A model generated the notes under the pieces. The model was not told the origin of the DNA. It worked only from the letters and a program-made list of their open reading frames with translations, and ran no database searches. Position numbers and translations under genes: made by a program. From Acetobacter farinalis (lineage in GTDB: Bacteria; Pseudomonadota; Alphaproteobacteria; Acetobacterales; Acetobacteraceae), in the NCBI RefSeq assembly GCF_011516935.1, contig NZ_WOTF01000012.1:1-58216 (forward strand): a DNA stretch of 58,216 nt, read 5' to 3'. Position 1 is the first letter of the stretch. Each line of letters begins with the position of its first letter. Below are positions 26,379 through 34,840 of the stretch, in pieces.

Positions 26379-27197
26379 ATGATGCCAAAAATTTTCATTG
26401 CAACGCCCTGTTTCGGGGGTGTTGTCACACAGGTTTATATGCAGTCTGTTTTAGGGTGCCTTGCTACAGCGCAGGATTATAACCTGTCTTTTTCCCTGTG
26501 CATGATGGGGAATGATGCTCTGGTCTGCCGGGGACGCAACACCTTGCTTGACCAGTTCATGAATTTTAGTGACGCCACGCATATCCTGTTTGTGGATAAC
26601 GATATCGGGTTTGCCCCGGATGCTCCGGCCCGGCTGGTTGCGGCGGGCAAGGATGTGGTGGCTGGCCTGTACCCGCTGAAAGAGCGGTATTGGGATGGCC
26701 TGACAACCGCGCAGATCGTGCGGGGGGAAGCCCCCGCCACCGCCTCGCTCCGCTATACGGGAGAGACGGAAAAGCTGCACGAAACACCCGCTACGGGCAA
26801 CCCGCTGGTGAAAGCCGCTTTTGCGGGGGCAGGGTTTATGCTTATCACACGGGATGCCATCCGCCGGATGATGGCATTTTATCCGGAAACCCGTTACGCC
26901 CGCATGGAAGTTCCCACACAGTCTCTGGATGAAATGCTGGGGTGCCCGCCAGAGCGCCCGGATGAGGGAATGGGCGCACCCCACGCCCTGTTTGACTGCT
27001 CGATTGATGAGGAAACCCGCGCGTTCATGAGCGAGGATTTCACGTTCTGCAAACGCTGGCGCACCATGGGTGGGGAAATCTGGCTGGATACCTCATTGCT
27101 GCTCTCGCACACCGGCTCGGCTGTTTTCGCGGGGGATCCCACACAGCGTGTGGGCATTGCCCTGCCTGCTTCCGCACCAGCAGGGCAGGCGCGGTAG
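26379..27197 (+). CDS. Glycosyltransferase-like protein (GT-A type)
   Basis: 272 aa. It opens KIFIATPCFGG and has ALVCRGRNTLLDQFMN, then HILFVDNDIGFAP, which places a DxD-like DND metal site in GT-A topology. VVAGLYPLK and AGAGFMLITRDAIRRM follow, typical of GT2-related uncharacterised proteins found in acetic acid bacteria and phages. No membrane segment. The acceptor is unknown; a role in surface glycan or protein glycosylation is inference. Start by the first of two adjacent ATGs, with weak ribosome site. Confidence 0.65.
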   Translation: MMPKIFIATPCFGGVVTQVYMQSVLGCLATAQDYNLSFSLCMMGNDALVCRGRNTLLDQFMNFSDATHILFVDNDIGFAPDAPARLVAAGKDVVAGLYPLKERYWDGLTTAQIVRGEAPATASLRYTGETEKLHETPATGNPLVKAAFAGAGFMLITRDAIRRMMAFYPETRYARMEVPTQSLDEMLGCPPERPDEGMGAPHALFDCSIDEETRAFMSEDFTFCKRWRTMGGEIWLDTSLLLSHTGSAVFAGDPTQRVGIALPASAPAGQAR

Positions 27198-27340
27198 TCT
27201 TAAGCAGGCGCGGTGGCAGTCGCAGGCAGCGCGTAGCGGGCAGAGTGCCGGGGGGGGGCTCAGGTGGCATGCGGCTGGTCAGGCCACCTCTCGCCCGCAA
27301 TAGCCTGCCAGCCGCCCGCAGTGGCGGGGAGGCGGACCGT

Positions 27341-28378
27341 TCAGGATGCGGCGTCGGGCAGTCTGTCTCCGGCCAGTTCCCGCGCGGCGCGCAGTTCGCC
27401 CACCACCAACCCGTTCCAGTTCTTCAGCGGGCGGCGCATGAAGTGGTTCAGCACGGGAGAGTCTTCTCCGCCAAAACGCGCAATCAGGGCCGCGGCTGCG
27501 GTTTCAGCCGCGCGCACGCCGCCATCCCGGCATTTGATGGCAATGCCCAGCCCCTTTTCGGGCAGGACGGCAATCATCACGCCTTCCGCACCCATTTTGG
27601 TCAGCACTCGCGGGGCCAGATCCTGCATGATGAGCGTATCGAACTGGTCTGTTCCCGCAATTATGAACGGGGCGGCGCTCATGGCGGCGCGCAGGCGTTC
27701 CGCGGCAAGGGCGCGTTCGGCCCCCAGCCCTGTGCCTGTGGCAAAGCGCGCATAGCCCAGCGCCAGGGCTGTGAGCGGAATGGCCCATGTGGGAATGGCG
27801 CAGCCATCTGTGCCCCGGTTGGCATCGTTATGCGCCACACCGGTTACATCAGCCAGTGTGCGCGCCATGGTTTGCATGATCGGGTGTTCGGGAAGGATGT
27901 AGTTGGCCGGGTCCTGCCCTGTGGCGCAGGAAAGGCAGACAAAGCCGGCATGTTTGCCCGAACAGCAGTTGTGCAGCGCATTGGCCTGCTCTCCTGTGGC
28001 GGCCAGTGCACGGCTGGCGCGGGTGTCCAGCGGCCAGTGTGTTCCGCATTCCAGAGCCCCGAGATCCCGCCCGGTGCGGGCGAGCATGTCCGTGGCAACA
28101 GCTACATGCTCCGGCTCCCCTTGATGAGAGGCACAGGCCAGTGCCAGTGCCTCCTGCGGCAGGGCGTATTTGTCCGCCGCCCCTTCAGTCAGCAGCGGCA
28201 GGGCCAGCAGGGCTTTCACGGTGGAACGCGGATAGAGAGGGGTTTCCACATCCCCCGTGGCAAACACGGTCTTTCCGGAGGCATCCATCACAACAGCCGC
28301 GCCATAATGGCGGGATTCCACCCGGCCTCCGCGTATGACCTCGGCCAGAAGCGTATCGCTGCGTGTGTGTTCTGTCAT
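27341..28378 (-). CDS. Rhizobial-type (ReAV-like) L-asparaginase
   Basis: 345 aa, asparaginase II family of the Rhizobium etli type, structurally related to serine beta-lactamases and glutaminases. The SxxK pair Ser52/Lys55 lies in PRSTVKALLALPLL. The zinc-site Cys is in NCCSGKHAGFV, with a further conserved block NRGTDGCAIPTWAIPL. It hydrolyses Asn to Asp and ammonia and is cytoplasmic. The gene begins 6 nt after the upstream hypothetical gene, forming an operon with zur. Confidence 0.9.
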   Translation of the reverse strand: MTEHTRSDTLLAEVIRGGRVESRHYGAAVVMDASGKTVFATGDVETPLYPRSTVKALLALPLLTEGAADKYALPQEALALACASHQGEPEHVAVATDMLARTGRDLGALECGTHWPLDTRASRALAATGEQANALHNCCSGKHAGFVCLSCATGQDPANYILPEHPIMQTMARTLADVTGVAHNDANRGTDGCAIPTWAIPLTALALGYARFATGTGLGAERALAAERLRAAMSAAPFIIAGTDQFDTLIMQDLAPRVLTKMGAEGVMIAVLPEKGLGIAIKCRDGGVRAAETAAAALIARFGGEDSPVLNHFMRRPLKNWNGLVVGELRAARELAGDRLPDAAS

Positions 28379-28384
28379 GGTGGT

Positions 28385-28984
28385 TTATGTATCCTGTTCC
28401 TGTCTGCTTCCGCTCAGCAGATAACACGGAGCGGAAAATTCTGCGCTGTGGTCCGGGTCTGGCTCCAGCAGGCCAGTCACCATGGTGCGGCGCAGGCGTA
28501 ACACCACGGCGGGGGTGGAGAAAAGTCCTCCGGTGTCGTCAGCCTGTTTTGCCAGCCAGCCGCACACACCACCACGCTCGGCCAGAAGGAGAGGGGCGGC
28601 TTTACGCAGGGGCAGGCCGTGTTCCAGAAAATGGCTGGCGGTGTCTGGCTCCGTCACAAGGTAAAGCCAGCCATCCGGGGCGGCATGCGGAGCAAATTCT
28701 CTGGCCGGAACAGCGCAAAGCCGGAGTTCGTCCGTATCCAGATGGGTGCGGGGTGGGCGCGGGCGGGGCGGCAGGGGGCCGGAAAACAGGTCAGTCTGAA
28801 GCGGGTTTTCCGGTTCTTTGCGCCCCCTGTGGCGGGCCGGAGCAGCGCGTGGTGCGCGGGCGGACCGTGCCGGGGGAGACGCTTCGGCAGTCTGCTCGCG
28901 AGCCCGCTCACCGGGCGGCGCACCCAACAGGTCACACTGCGCAGGCAGGTGGCGCACAGGCGGACGGCCGCGGTTTTGGGTCAT
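28385..28984 (-). CDS. Hypothetical protein between zur and the asparaginase gene
   Basis: 199 aa. The first 60 residues are Arg/Ala/Pro-rich and disordered. A more folded C-terminal half follows (LRLCAVPAREFAPHAAPDGWLYLVTEPDTASHFLEHGLPLRKAAPLLLAERGGVCGWLAKQ). No signal peptide or metal-binding cluster is evident. It overlaps the zur stop by ATGA, so translation is coupled. I do not recognise the family. Context alone weakly suggests a stand-alone helper, not necessarily zinc-related. Confidence 0.65.
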   Translation of the reverse strand: MTQNRGRPPVRHLPAQCDLLGAPPGERAREQTAEASPPARSARAPRAAPARHRGRKEPENPLQTDLFSGPLPPRPRPPRTHLDTDELRLCAVPAREFAPHAAPDGWLYLVTEPDTASHFLEHGLPLRKAAPLLLAERGGVCGWLAKQADDTGGLFSTPAVVLRLRRTMVTGLLEPDPDHSAEFSAPCYLLSGSRQEQDT

Positions 28985-29577
28985 GAAGAGGCGGGATCGG
29001 CCTGTTTGTGGGCGGCTTTACGGGCGGGGCGTGCTTTGGCGGCGCAGTCGGCGCACAGGCCGATCACTTCAACAGAAGCCCCCTGCATGACAAAATTCTG
29101 GTCCCGGCAGATGTCACGCAAGGTGGACAGAACGCTGGATTCCGCAATTTCCGTCACCGCCTTGCAGGTGCGGCAGATCAGAAACTGCGCGGTATGCAGG
29201 CAGGTGTCATGATCATGCTCGTGGCAATGGTCGGGGTCATGGGCGGGGGCGTCCTGCATCAGGTGGGTGCAGGGCACAAAGGCGGAAAGTCGCTCAATCC
29301 GGTGGATCAGCCCATGTTCCAGCAGGAAATCCAGCGCCCGGTAGACTGTGGGCGGGGCCGGGCGGCGGTCTGGCGTTTTGATTTTTTCCAGAAGATCATA
29401 GGCGCCAACCGGTGTTTCAGCATCCAGAATCAGGCCAAGAATTTCGCGGCGCTGCTGTGTCATGCGGCCACCCAGACGCGCGCACAGGGCTTCGGCCCGC
29501 TCCAGCCTGATGAGCGTGGAGGGCGAAAATTCTGTCGGGTTCGTGCGGTCCGTCACAGTATGCGCGGCAGAAATCAC
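28981..29577 (-). CDS. zur: Fur-family zinc-responsive repressor
   Basis: 198 aa from GTG 29577, chosen because GGAG lies 7 nt upstream; an ORF open to 29676 has no such site. Winged-helix core with MTQQRREILGLIL, PPTVYRALDFLLEHGLIHRIE. Sensor part has an unusually His/Asp-rich stretch (HDPDHCHEHDHDTCLH), then CRTCK and CADC, the two Cys pairs of the structural zinc site. Divergence from znuABC and a Zur-like palindrome between them support Zur over Fur or Mur. Confidence 0.88.
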   Translation of the reverse strand: MISAAHTVTDRTNPTEFSPSTLIRLERAEALCARLGGRMTQQRREILGLILDAETPVGAYDLLEKIKTPDRRPAPPTVYRALDFLLEHGLIHRIERLSAFVPCTHLMQDAPAHDPDHCHEHDHDTCLHTAQFLICRTCKAVTEIAESSVLSTLRDICRDQNFVMQGASVEVIGLCADCAAKARPARKAAHKQADPASS

Positions 29578-29673
29578 AGTCAGTCTCCATTCCGGCCTTG
29601 GGAGCGCGCGCATCTTACCTGTGCCAGAGACTGAACGCAAAACAGACCAGCCCTCCGGGTTCTGGTCAAATGG

Positions 29674-29696
29674 CAAATGTTATAATATCACACTTG
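29674..29696. promoter_or_regulatory. Zur operator (Zur box)
   Basis: An imperfect 23-bp palindrome centred on 29685: core TGTTATA-A-TATCACA with outer CAA/TTG arms, 9 of 11 pairs complementary. It resembles the alphaproteobacterial Zur consensus built on ATGTTATA half sites. Positioned between divergent zur and znuA, it could control both. Confidence 0.8.
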
Positions 29697-29752
29697 TCAG
29701 GCGTCCTGTCCTGCGCCTTTTCTTGAACAGCCGATCAATAAGGATCAGCCTG

Positions 29753-30646
29753 ATGCGGTTTCCCACCTCCGTTCTACCCTGCCAGATGCTGGTCTGTCTG
29801 CTGCTGGCCTGCCTGTGGGGCGGGCACGCCGTGGCGGCTGATCTGCCTTCCGTGGTGGCGGCGGAAAATACGTGGGGGGATCTGGCCGCACAGGTGGTGG
29901 GGCCGGATATGCGTGTTATCTCCATTCTGAAGTCTCCGGTGGTGGACCCGCATCTGTATGAACCCACCCCGGCGGATGCCCGGCTGGTGGCGCAGGCCAG
30001 CCTGATTGTGGCCAATGGCGCGGGTTATGATGCCTGGCTGGACCGGCTGGTGCAGGCGCGGCGCGGGCCAGCGGTGCCGGTGGTGAAGGCTGATGGCTGG
30101 ACGGGCTGGCATGAGGGCGATAATGCCCATCTGATGTATAGCCTGCCTGCCGTTGCGGCGTTTGTCGGGCGATTCACCGCTGCTTGTCAGGCTGTGGACC
30201 CCGCTCACGCCAGCGCCTATGCAGCGCGGAGCAGGGCAGTGCTGGCGGCTGTGCGGGGCGTGCGGGAGCAGACCGTGGTCCTGCGGGGGCTGGTGCAGGG
30301 TCAGCCTGTGGCGGCCACGGAGCCGGTTTTCACGCCGCTGGCGGATAGTCTTGGGTTGGTTATGAAGGAGCAGGTGTTTCAGGTGGCTGTGATGAATGAT
30401 GTTGAACCTCCGGCTTCCTCTGTTGCGCTGTTTGATGAGGATATCCGCCAGCACAGGGTGCGGCTTGTGGCGTATAACGCGCAGGCGGACCGGCCTTCCG
30501 TGCAACGGCTGATTGCGCAGGCCCATGCCGCCGGCGTTCCGGTGGTGCCCGTGCTGGAGATCATGCCGCCAGACACGCACTGGCAGGACTGGATGCACAC
30601 CACCCTGAAGCAGGTTGCCCAGGTGCTCGGCCAGACAATTCCATGA
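29753..30646 (+). CDS. znuA: Zinc ABC transporter periplasmic binding protein
   Basis: 297 aa from ATG 29753 (AAGGAT upstream). The signal peptide (1-28) ends at AVAA. Cluster A-I metal-binding motifs include VVDPHLYEPTPADARLV (first His ligand) and DNAHLMYSLP (second His). The position that usually supplies a third His (in HDAF/HRAF-type segments) reads TEPVFTPLADSLGL, and there is no long His-rich loop. The stop overlaps the znuC start (ATGA). High-affinity Zn(II) uptake is the most likely role. Confidence 0.88.
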   Translation: MRFPTSVLPCQMLVCLLLACLWGGHAVAADLPSVVAAENTWGDLAAQVVGPDMRVISILKSPVVDPHLYEPTPADARLVAQASLIVANGAGYDAWLDRLVQARRGPAVPVVKADGWTGWHEGDNAHLMYSLPAVAAFVGRFTAACQAVDPAHASAYAARSRAVLAAVRGVREQTVVLRGLVQGQPVAATEPVFTPLADSLGLVMKEQVFQVAVMNDVEPPASSVALFDEDIRQHRVRLVAYNAQADRPSVQRLIAQAHAAGVPVVPVLEIMPPDTHWQDWMHTTLKQVAQVLGQTIP

Positions 30647-31494
30647 CACGCGCTGGCCATGAACCGCACGGCATGACGCCCGCCGTGCCCGAGAGCATTC
30701 GCCTGCAGGATGTCACTCTGGCGCGCGGGGGGCGGGTGGTGCTCAGCCAGATCAGTCTGGCCATTCCGCAAGGCAGTTTTGTGGGGGTGCTCGGGGCGAA
30801 CGGAGCGGGTAAAACTACCCTGTTCCATGCGCTGCTGGGGCTGGAGCCCCCGGTGCGGGGGGGCATGTGGGTCAATGGTCAGCCGGTGCGGCGGGGGAAC
30901 AGCGCCGTGGGGTATATGCCGCAAATGCGCAAGCTGGTTGGCGGGCAGTTCAGCGGCTGGAGCATGGTAGCCACGGCCCTGCATGGGCAGCGCTGGGGCC
31001 TGCCCTGGTATGGCCGGGCTGGCCGTGCGGCGGTGGATGCCGCGCTGGCCGCGGTGGATGCGCAGGCACTGGCCCAAAGGCCCGTTGCCACCCTGTCCGG
31101 CGGAGAGCGCCAGCGGCTCCTGCTGGCGCAGACCCTGCTGGATGACCCCTCCGTGCTGCTGCTGGATGAACCTCTGGCCAGCCTAGATCCCGCCCGCATG
31201 CGTGAGACTGTGGAGCGTATTCATGCCCTTGCGCAGGCCCGCCGTATGACGGTGCTGATGTCCGCGCATGATATCAATCCACTGCTGGGTGTGATGGACC
31301 ATGTGCTCTATCTGGCCCGTGGCAGGGCGCTGCTCGGCACGGAGGAGGAGGTGATCACCACGGACGCGCTGACAGCCTTGTATGGCGCGCCAGTGGATGT
31401 GGTGCGGGCCGGTGGCCGTGTGTTTGTGGTGGCGGAAGGGGGCGGTTCCGCCCTGCATATGCAGGACTGCGGAGGGTGCAGCGCCCATGCTTGA
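30643..31494 (+). CDS. znuC: Zinc ABC transporter ATPase
   Basis: 283 aa. Walker A GANGAGKTT, signature LSGGERQR, Walker B VLLLDEPLASLD and H-loop SAHD are intact. The C-terminal extension ends in a small Cys/His cluster (MQDCGGCSAHA), which could bind metal. ATG chosen at the 4-nt overlap with znuA; an internal ATG ten codons later is possible. The last codons overlap znuB. Confidence 0.93.
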   Translation: MTRAGHEPHGMTPAVPESIRLQDVTLARGGRVVLSQISLAIPQGSFVGVLGANGAGKTTLFHALLGLEPPVRGGMWVNGQPVRRGNSAVGYMPQMRKLVGGQFSGWSMVATALHGQRWGLPWYGRAGRAAVDAALAAVDAQALAQRPVATLSGGERQRLLLAQTLLDDPSVLLLDEPLASLDPARMRETVERIHALAQARRMTVLMSAHDINPLLGVMDHVLYLARGRALLGTEEEVITTDALTALYGAPVDVVRAGGRVFVVAEGGGSALHMQDCGGCSAHA

Positions 31495-32281
31495 GTATGA
31501 TTTCATGCGGACAGCCTTTCTGGCCGCGCTGCTGGTGGCGCTGGTGTGCGGCCCGGTGGGCTGGTTTCTGGTGCTGCGCGGGCAGACATTTGCCAGCCAT
31601 GCCCTCTCCCATGTGGGGTTTGCGGGGGCCACGGGGGCGCTCATGTTCGGGCTTTCCCCCCTGACAGGTCTGGCCGGTGGCGCGCTGGGGGCTGGTATCC
31701 TGATGGGTCTGGCCGGAGAACGTGTGGCCGGGCGCGATGTGATGATCGGCCTTGTGCTTTCCGTTGCCATGGGGGTAGGGGCGCTGTTCCTGCACCTGCT
31801 CACCCGCTCGGCCAGCGCGGCCACGGCGCTGCTGTTTGGCGATATTCTGGGGATCAGCCCCGGAATGCTCGGTTGGCTGGCAGCGCTCTCTGCCGGGTGC
31901 CTGCTGGGGTTGGCCGTGCTGGCCCGCCCGCTCCTGTTCGCCACCCTGCAACCGGAAATGGCGGAGGCCAGAGGTGTGCGGCTTCAGGTGCTGGATGTGC
32001 TGTTTCTCGCCCTTGTGGCCATTGCCACGGCGGAATGTGCGCAGATTACCGGGGTGCTGCTGGTTTTTACACTGATGGTGGCGCCTGCCGCCACGGTGCT
32101 GCGGCTGAGTCTGCCGCCGCTGGGTGGTCTGGCGGCTGCGGCAGGGTTGGCGCTGGCAGAGGCATGGGGCGGGCTGATCCTGTCATGGGAGACAGATTAC
32201 CCGACGTCTTTCTGGATTGCCCTGCTGGGGGGGGCCGGATTTATGCTTGTCGGGTTGGTTCAGCGCGCGCGGGGAGCGTAA
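31487..32281 (+). CDS. znuB: Zinc ABC transporter permease
   Basis: 264 aa, ABC-3 type permease with about eight hydrophobic helices. FLVLRGQTFASHALSHVGFAGATGA near the N-terminus and ITGVLLVFTLMVAPAATVLRLS are family signatures. Start at ATG 31487, inside the znuC end, with GGAGGG 10 nt upstream. It completes the znuABC operon. Confidence 0.93.
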   Translation: MLEYDFMRTAFLAALLVALVCGPVGWFLVLRGQTFASHALSHVGFAGATGALMFGLSPLTGLAGGALGAGILMGLAGERVAGRDVMIGLVLSVAMGVGALFLHLLTRSASAATALLFGDILGISPGMLGWLAALSAGCLLGLAVLARPLLFATLQPEMAEARGVRLQVLDVLFLALVAIATAECAQITGVLLVFTLMVAPAATVLRLSLPPLGGLAAAAGLALAEAWGGLILSWETDYPTSFWIALLGGAGFMLVGLVQRARGA

Positions 32282-32306
32282 GGGGAAAGCCCGGAGCGCT
32301 CTGGTT

Positions 32307-32441
32307 TTATTGCGGCAGAGACCAGTCCAGCCAGCCCCACAGCGCAATGAACACCGCCAGACAGATATGGATGATAATCAGCGCCCGGACAGTAATCACG
32401 GGTGCGTCGTCTTCATGTTCCATTTTCGGGCGGGGGGCCAT
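32307..32441 (-). CDS. Small single-pass membrane protein, 44 aa
   Basis: ATG 32441 lies 19 nt after the flavin reductase stop, with AGGAAA upstream. The product starts MAPRPKMEHEDDAPVITV and continues with one hydrophobic helix (ALIIIHICLAVFIALWGWL) that ends DWSLPQ. Charged N-terminus, short C-terminus. A longer in-frame version would overlap the reductase gene and is less likely. Function unknown. Acetic acid bacteria often carry such short ORFs after oxidoreductase genes, but I cannot confirm conservation. Confidence 0.5.
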   Translation of the reverse strand: MAPRPKMEHEDDAPVITVRALIIIHICLAVFIALWGWLDWSLPQ

Positions 32442-32460
32442 GGTGAATGTCTGTTTCCTG

Positions 32461-32955
32461 TCAGGGCGCCGTATGGGGCAGGGCGTGATAGGCGCGATTG
32501 AAATACACAAGCCCGCCTGCCGTTTCATGGATGCGTAGCGCTTCTACCACCCCGAACAGCACACTATGTGTTCCTACTTCTACAATCTGGCTGATGCGGC
32601 AGTCAAACGTTACCACGGCCTCTTCCAGCACAGGCGCGCCGGTGGCCAGGGTGGTCCAGTGCCCCATGGCAAAGCGTTCCGCCATGGTATTGGGGGCCGC
32701 AAAATGGTTTGAAAGCGCCTGCTGCGCGGCGGAAAGCACGTTCACGCACAGTGGCCCGCCTTCCACAAACGCCAGCCGTGCGCGGCTGGCGCGGTTCAGG
32801 CAGACAAGAAGTGTGGGGGGAGTATCCGTGACGGAGCAAACTGCGGAGGCCGTAAACCCGATGGGGTCTTCACGCGTTCCGGTGGTAACAATATTCACAG
32901 CTGCGCCAAGTCTGGCCATGGCATCGCGGAAGGTACTGGTTTCCAGTGCCAACAT
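32461..32955 (-). CDS. Flavin reductase family protein
   Basis: 164 aa from ATG 32955 (GGAGGA 6 nt upstream). Flavin reductase-like split-barrel domain: FRDAMARLGAAVNIVTTGTREDPIGFTASAVCSVTDTPPTLLVCLN, then CVNVLSAAQQALSNHFA, and GTHSVLFGVVEALRIHE near the C-terminus. It reduces FMN or FAD with NAD(P)H, usually feeding a two-component monooxygenase. No monooxygenase is adjacent. Divergent from the HIBYL-CoA hydrolase-like gene with only 62 nt between starts. Confidence 0.9.
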   Translation of the reverse strand: MLALETSTFRDAMARLGAAVNIVTTGTREDPIGFTASAVCSVTDTPPTLLVCLNRASRARLAFVEGGPLCVNVLSAAQQALSNHFAAPNTMAERFAMGHWTTLATGAPVLEEAVVTFDCRISQIVEVGTHSVLFGVVEALRIHETAGGLVYFNRAYHALPHTAP

Positions 32956-33017
32956 CTGCTCTCCTCCTGAGTACATTCCAGACGCTGTGTTTTGTGCACG
33001 ATTATATGAGGAAAGCA

Positions 33018-34052
33018 ATGACTGAAGACCCTCTTTCAGGCACCCCGACAGTCAGGACAGAACGCCTCGGGCACATGGGCCGTATCCGGCTGGATCGCCC
33101 GGCCAAGCTGAATGCGGTCAATCTTGAGATGGCCGAAGGTGTGGCCCGCGTGCTGGCCCGCTGGCGGGATGACCCGGAGGTGAAGGTTCTGCTGCTGGAC
33201 AGCACGAGCCCGCGTGCCTTTTGCGCAGGGGGAGACCTCCGCGCCCTGAGTGAGTTCATCAGCACGCATCAGCATGGTGTGGAAGCTGCTTATCAGGCGC
33301 TCGTGCGGACCTATGCCATCATGCAACAGATTGCGGCCTTTCCCACCCCCATTGTCTCCCTGCTGGACGGCATTGCCATGGGCGGTGGCATCGGGCTGGG
33401 CGGCCATGTGCCCTATCGCGTGGTGACGGAACGCTCCGTGGTCGCCATGCCGGAAACCAGCATTGGCTTCACCCCTGATGCCGGGGGATCATGGATTTTA
33501 TCCCGTATGCCCGGTTTTTCCGGGCTCCGGCTGGCCCTGCTGGGGGAACGGATGGACGGGGTGGCCGCACTTCAGGCCGGGTTTGCAGACTATATGGTGC
33601 CTTCAGAGCGCCTGCCGGACCTTGTGGAGCGGCTGGCTGTGCAGCCGGTGGCTGAGGTGTTCGCCCCCTTCCCGCGCCAGCCGGAGGCCCCGCACCTGCA
33701 CCCGCACCCGCTGGACGCGTGTTACAATGCGCCCGATCTGGCTCAGGTTCTGCGTAATCTGGAGGCGCACGGCAGTGAGGCCGCACGGCAGGACCTGCAA
33801 AACCTCGCGCAGCTCTGCCCGTTTTCTCTGGAAGTCACCTGGGCGGGATGGCACCGGGCGCGAACCCTCTCCTCTCTGGAGGCGGCGTTCGCGCAGGAAA
33901 CCGCACTGGTCGGGCACCTCATCCGCCGTCCGGATTTTCGGGAAGGTGTGCGTGCCCGCCTGATTGATCGTGATAACACCCCCCACTGGCAGCCGGCCAG
34001 CATTGAGCAGGTCAATCCTGCGGAGGTGGCCCGCTGTTTTGAAGCGTTCTGA
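33018..34052 (+). CDS. Enoyl-CoA hydratase/3-hydroxyisobutyryl-CoA hydrolase family
   Basis: 344 aa from ATG 33018 (GAGGA 5 nt upstream). Crotonase fold: FCAGGDLRALSE (CoA oxyanion loop), MAMGGGIGLG-like IAMGGGIGLGG, and MPETSIGFTPDAGGSWILSRM, whose Glu-Asp arrangement is that of HIBYL-CoA hydrolase rather than hydratases. The long C-terminal region (FSLEVTWAGWHRARTLSSLEAAF..EVARCFEAF) is also typical of that subgroup. Likely works in valine catabolism; the exact substrate is unproven. Confidence 0.88.
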   Translation: MTEDPLSGTPTVRTERLGHMGRIRLDRPAKLNAVNLEMAEGVARVLARWRDDPEVKVLLLDSTSPRAFCAGGDLRALSEFISTHQHGVEAAYQALVRTYAIMQQIAAFPTPIVSLLDGIAMGGGIGLGGHVPYRVVTERSVVAMPETSIGFTPDAGGSWILSRMPGFSGLRLALLGERMDGVAALQAGFADYMVPSERLPDLVERLAVQPVAEVFAPFPRQPEAPHLHPHPLDACYNAPDLAQVLRNLEAHGSEAARQDLQNLAQLCPFSLEVTWAGWHRARTLSSLEAAFAQETALVGHLIRRPDFREGVRARLIDRDNTPHWQPASIEQVNPAEVARCFEAF

Positions 34053-34113
34053 TGTGAGGGTTTTCGGGCGAGAGCGTCTGTTTTGTGGCGCTCCGGCTCT
34101 TTAGTTATGTTAG

Positions 34114-34578
34114 TTATGGTGCGCCTGCTTCCGGCTGACCGCAGACTGTCCGCCAGGTGGCATAAAGGTCCGCCAGTTCCGGGTTAGGGCAGCGGCCTTC
34201 CCGTCGTCCGTATCGCTGGTAATGCAGGGCGCCGGAGGGATAATCCCCACGGCGGACAGCCGCTGCCACATCCGGGTTCTGGGCAAGATACCATTCTTCA
34301 GAAAACGAGGGCCCAGCCCCTTCGCGCTCTTCCCAGTAGCCCTGTGTGACATAATGGTGCTTGGCGGAGCAGATGGTTCCCGCCCGGAGGGCATCGGCCA
34401 CATCCGGGTTGGTTTGCAAATATGTTTTTTCATCAAACGGCTGATGTTGCAGGTAGTGCGTGAGCAGAAACGCCAAAAGAGGATGCGGGGCAGGGCGTGC
34501 CTGCCCGGGCAGGGTGCCGGGAACAGAGGCAAGACTGTCTATCAGGCAGGAATATGGGATCATGGCCCATCGTACCAT
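34114..34578 (-). CDS. NPDV-repeat protein (two repeats)
   Basis: 154 aa. After about 45 residues of unclear start come two copies of a roughly 38-residue repeat: FDEKTYLQTNPDVADALRAG..HHYVTQG..EG (48-87) and FSEEWYLAQNPDVAAAVRRG..LHYQRYGRREGR (92-129). This repeat occurs in alphaproteobacterial surface and glycosyltransferase-linked proteins, sometimes with RTX repeats. No signal peptide is evident. The start is uncertain. It is divergent from a GT61 gene, consistent with a surface-glycan context. Confidence 0.6.
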   Translation of the reverse strand: MVRWAMIPYSCLIDSLASVPGTLPGQARPAPHPLLAFLLTHYLQHQPFDEKTYLQTNPDVADALRAGTICSAKHHYVTQGYWEEREGAGPSFSEEWYLAQNPDVAAAVRRGDYPSGALHYQRYGRREGRCPNPELADLYATWRTVCGQPEAGAP

Positions 34579-34840
34579 AAGTTAACAAAACCCTAAGAAA
34601 ATTATGCGGGAGCACCCGGGTTTTCGTCAACCCGCACCGGCACTACGCATCGGGGGTTTCAAGGCGGGAGGTCAGGGTCTCTCCTGCTTCGGGGGAGGGG
34701 GAGAGCGTGAGGGCGGCTCCTGGTGTCCGGCAGAACGTGGCCACGGTCAGGGGCGTGTAAGGCAAGAACAGATGAAGTCCTGCAAAGAAGCTGTTAGACA
34801 TCCCTAACCATTCGGGATGTGAGGGAAGGGGTTGTAACAC

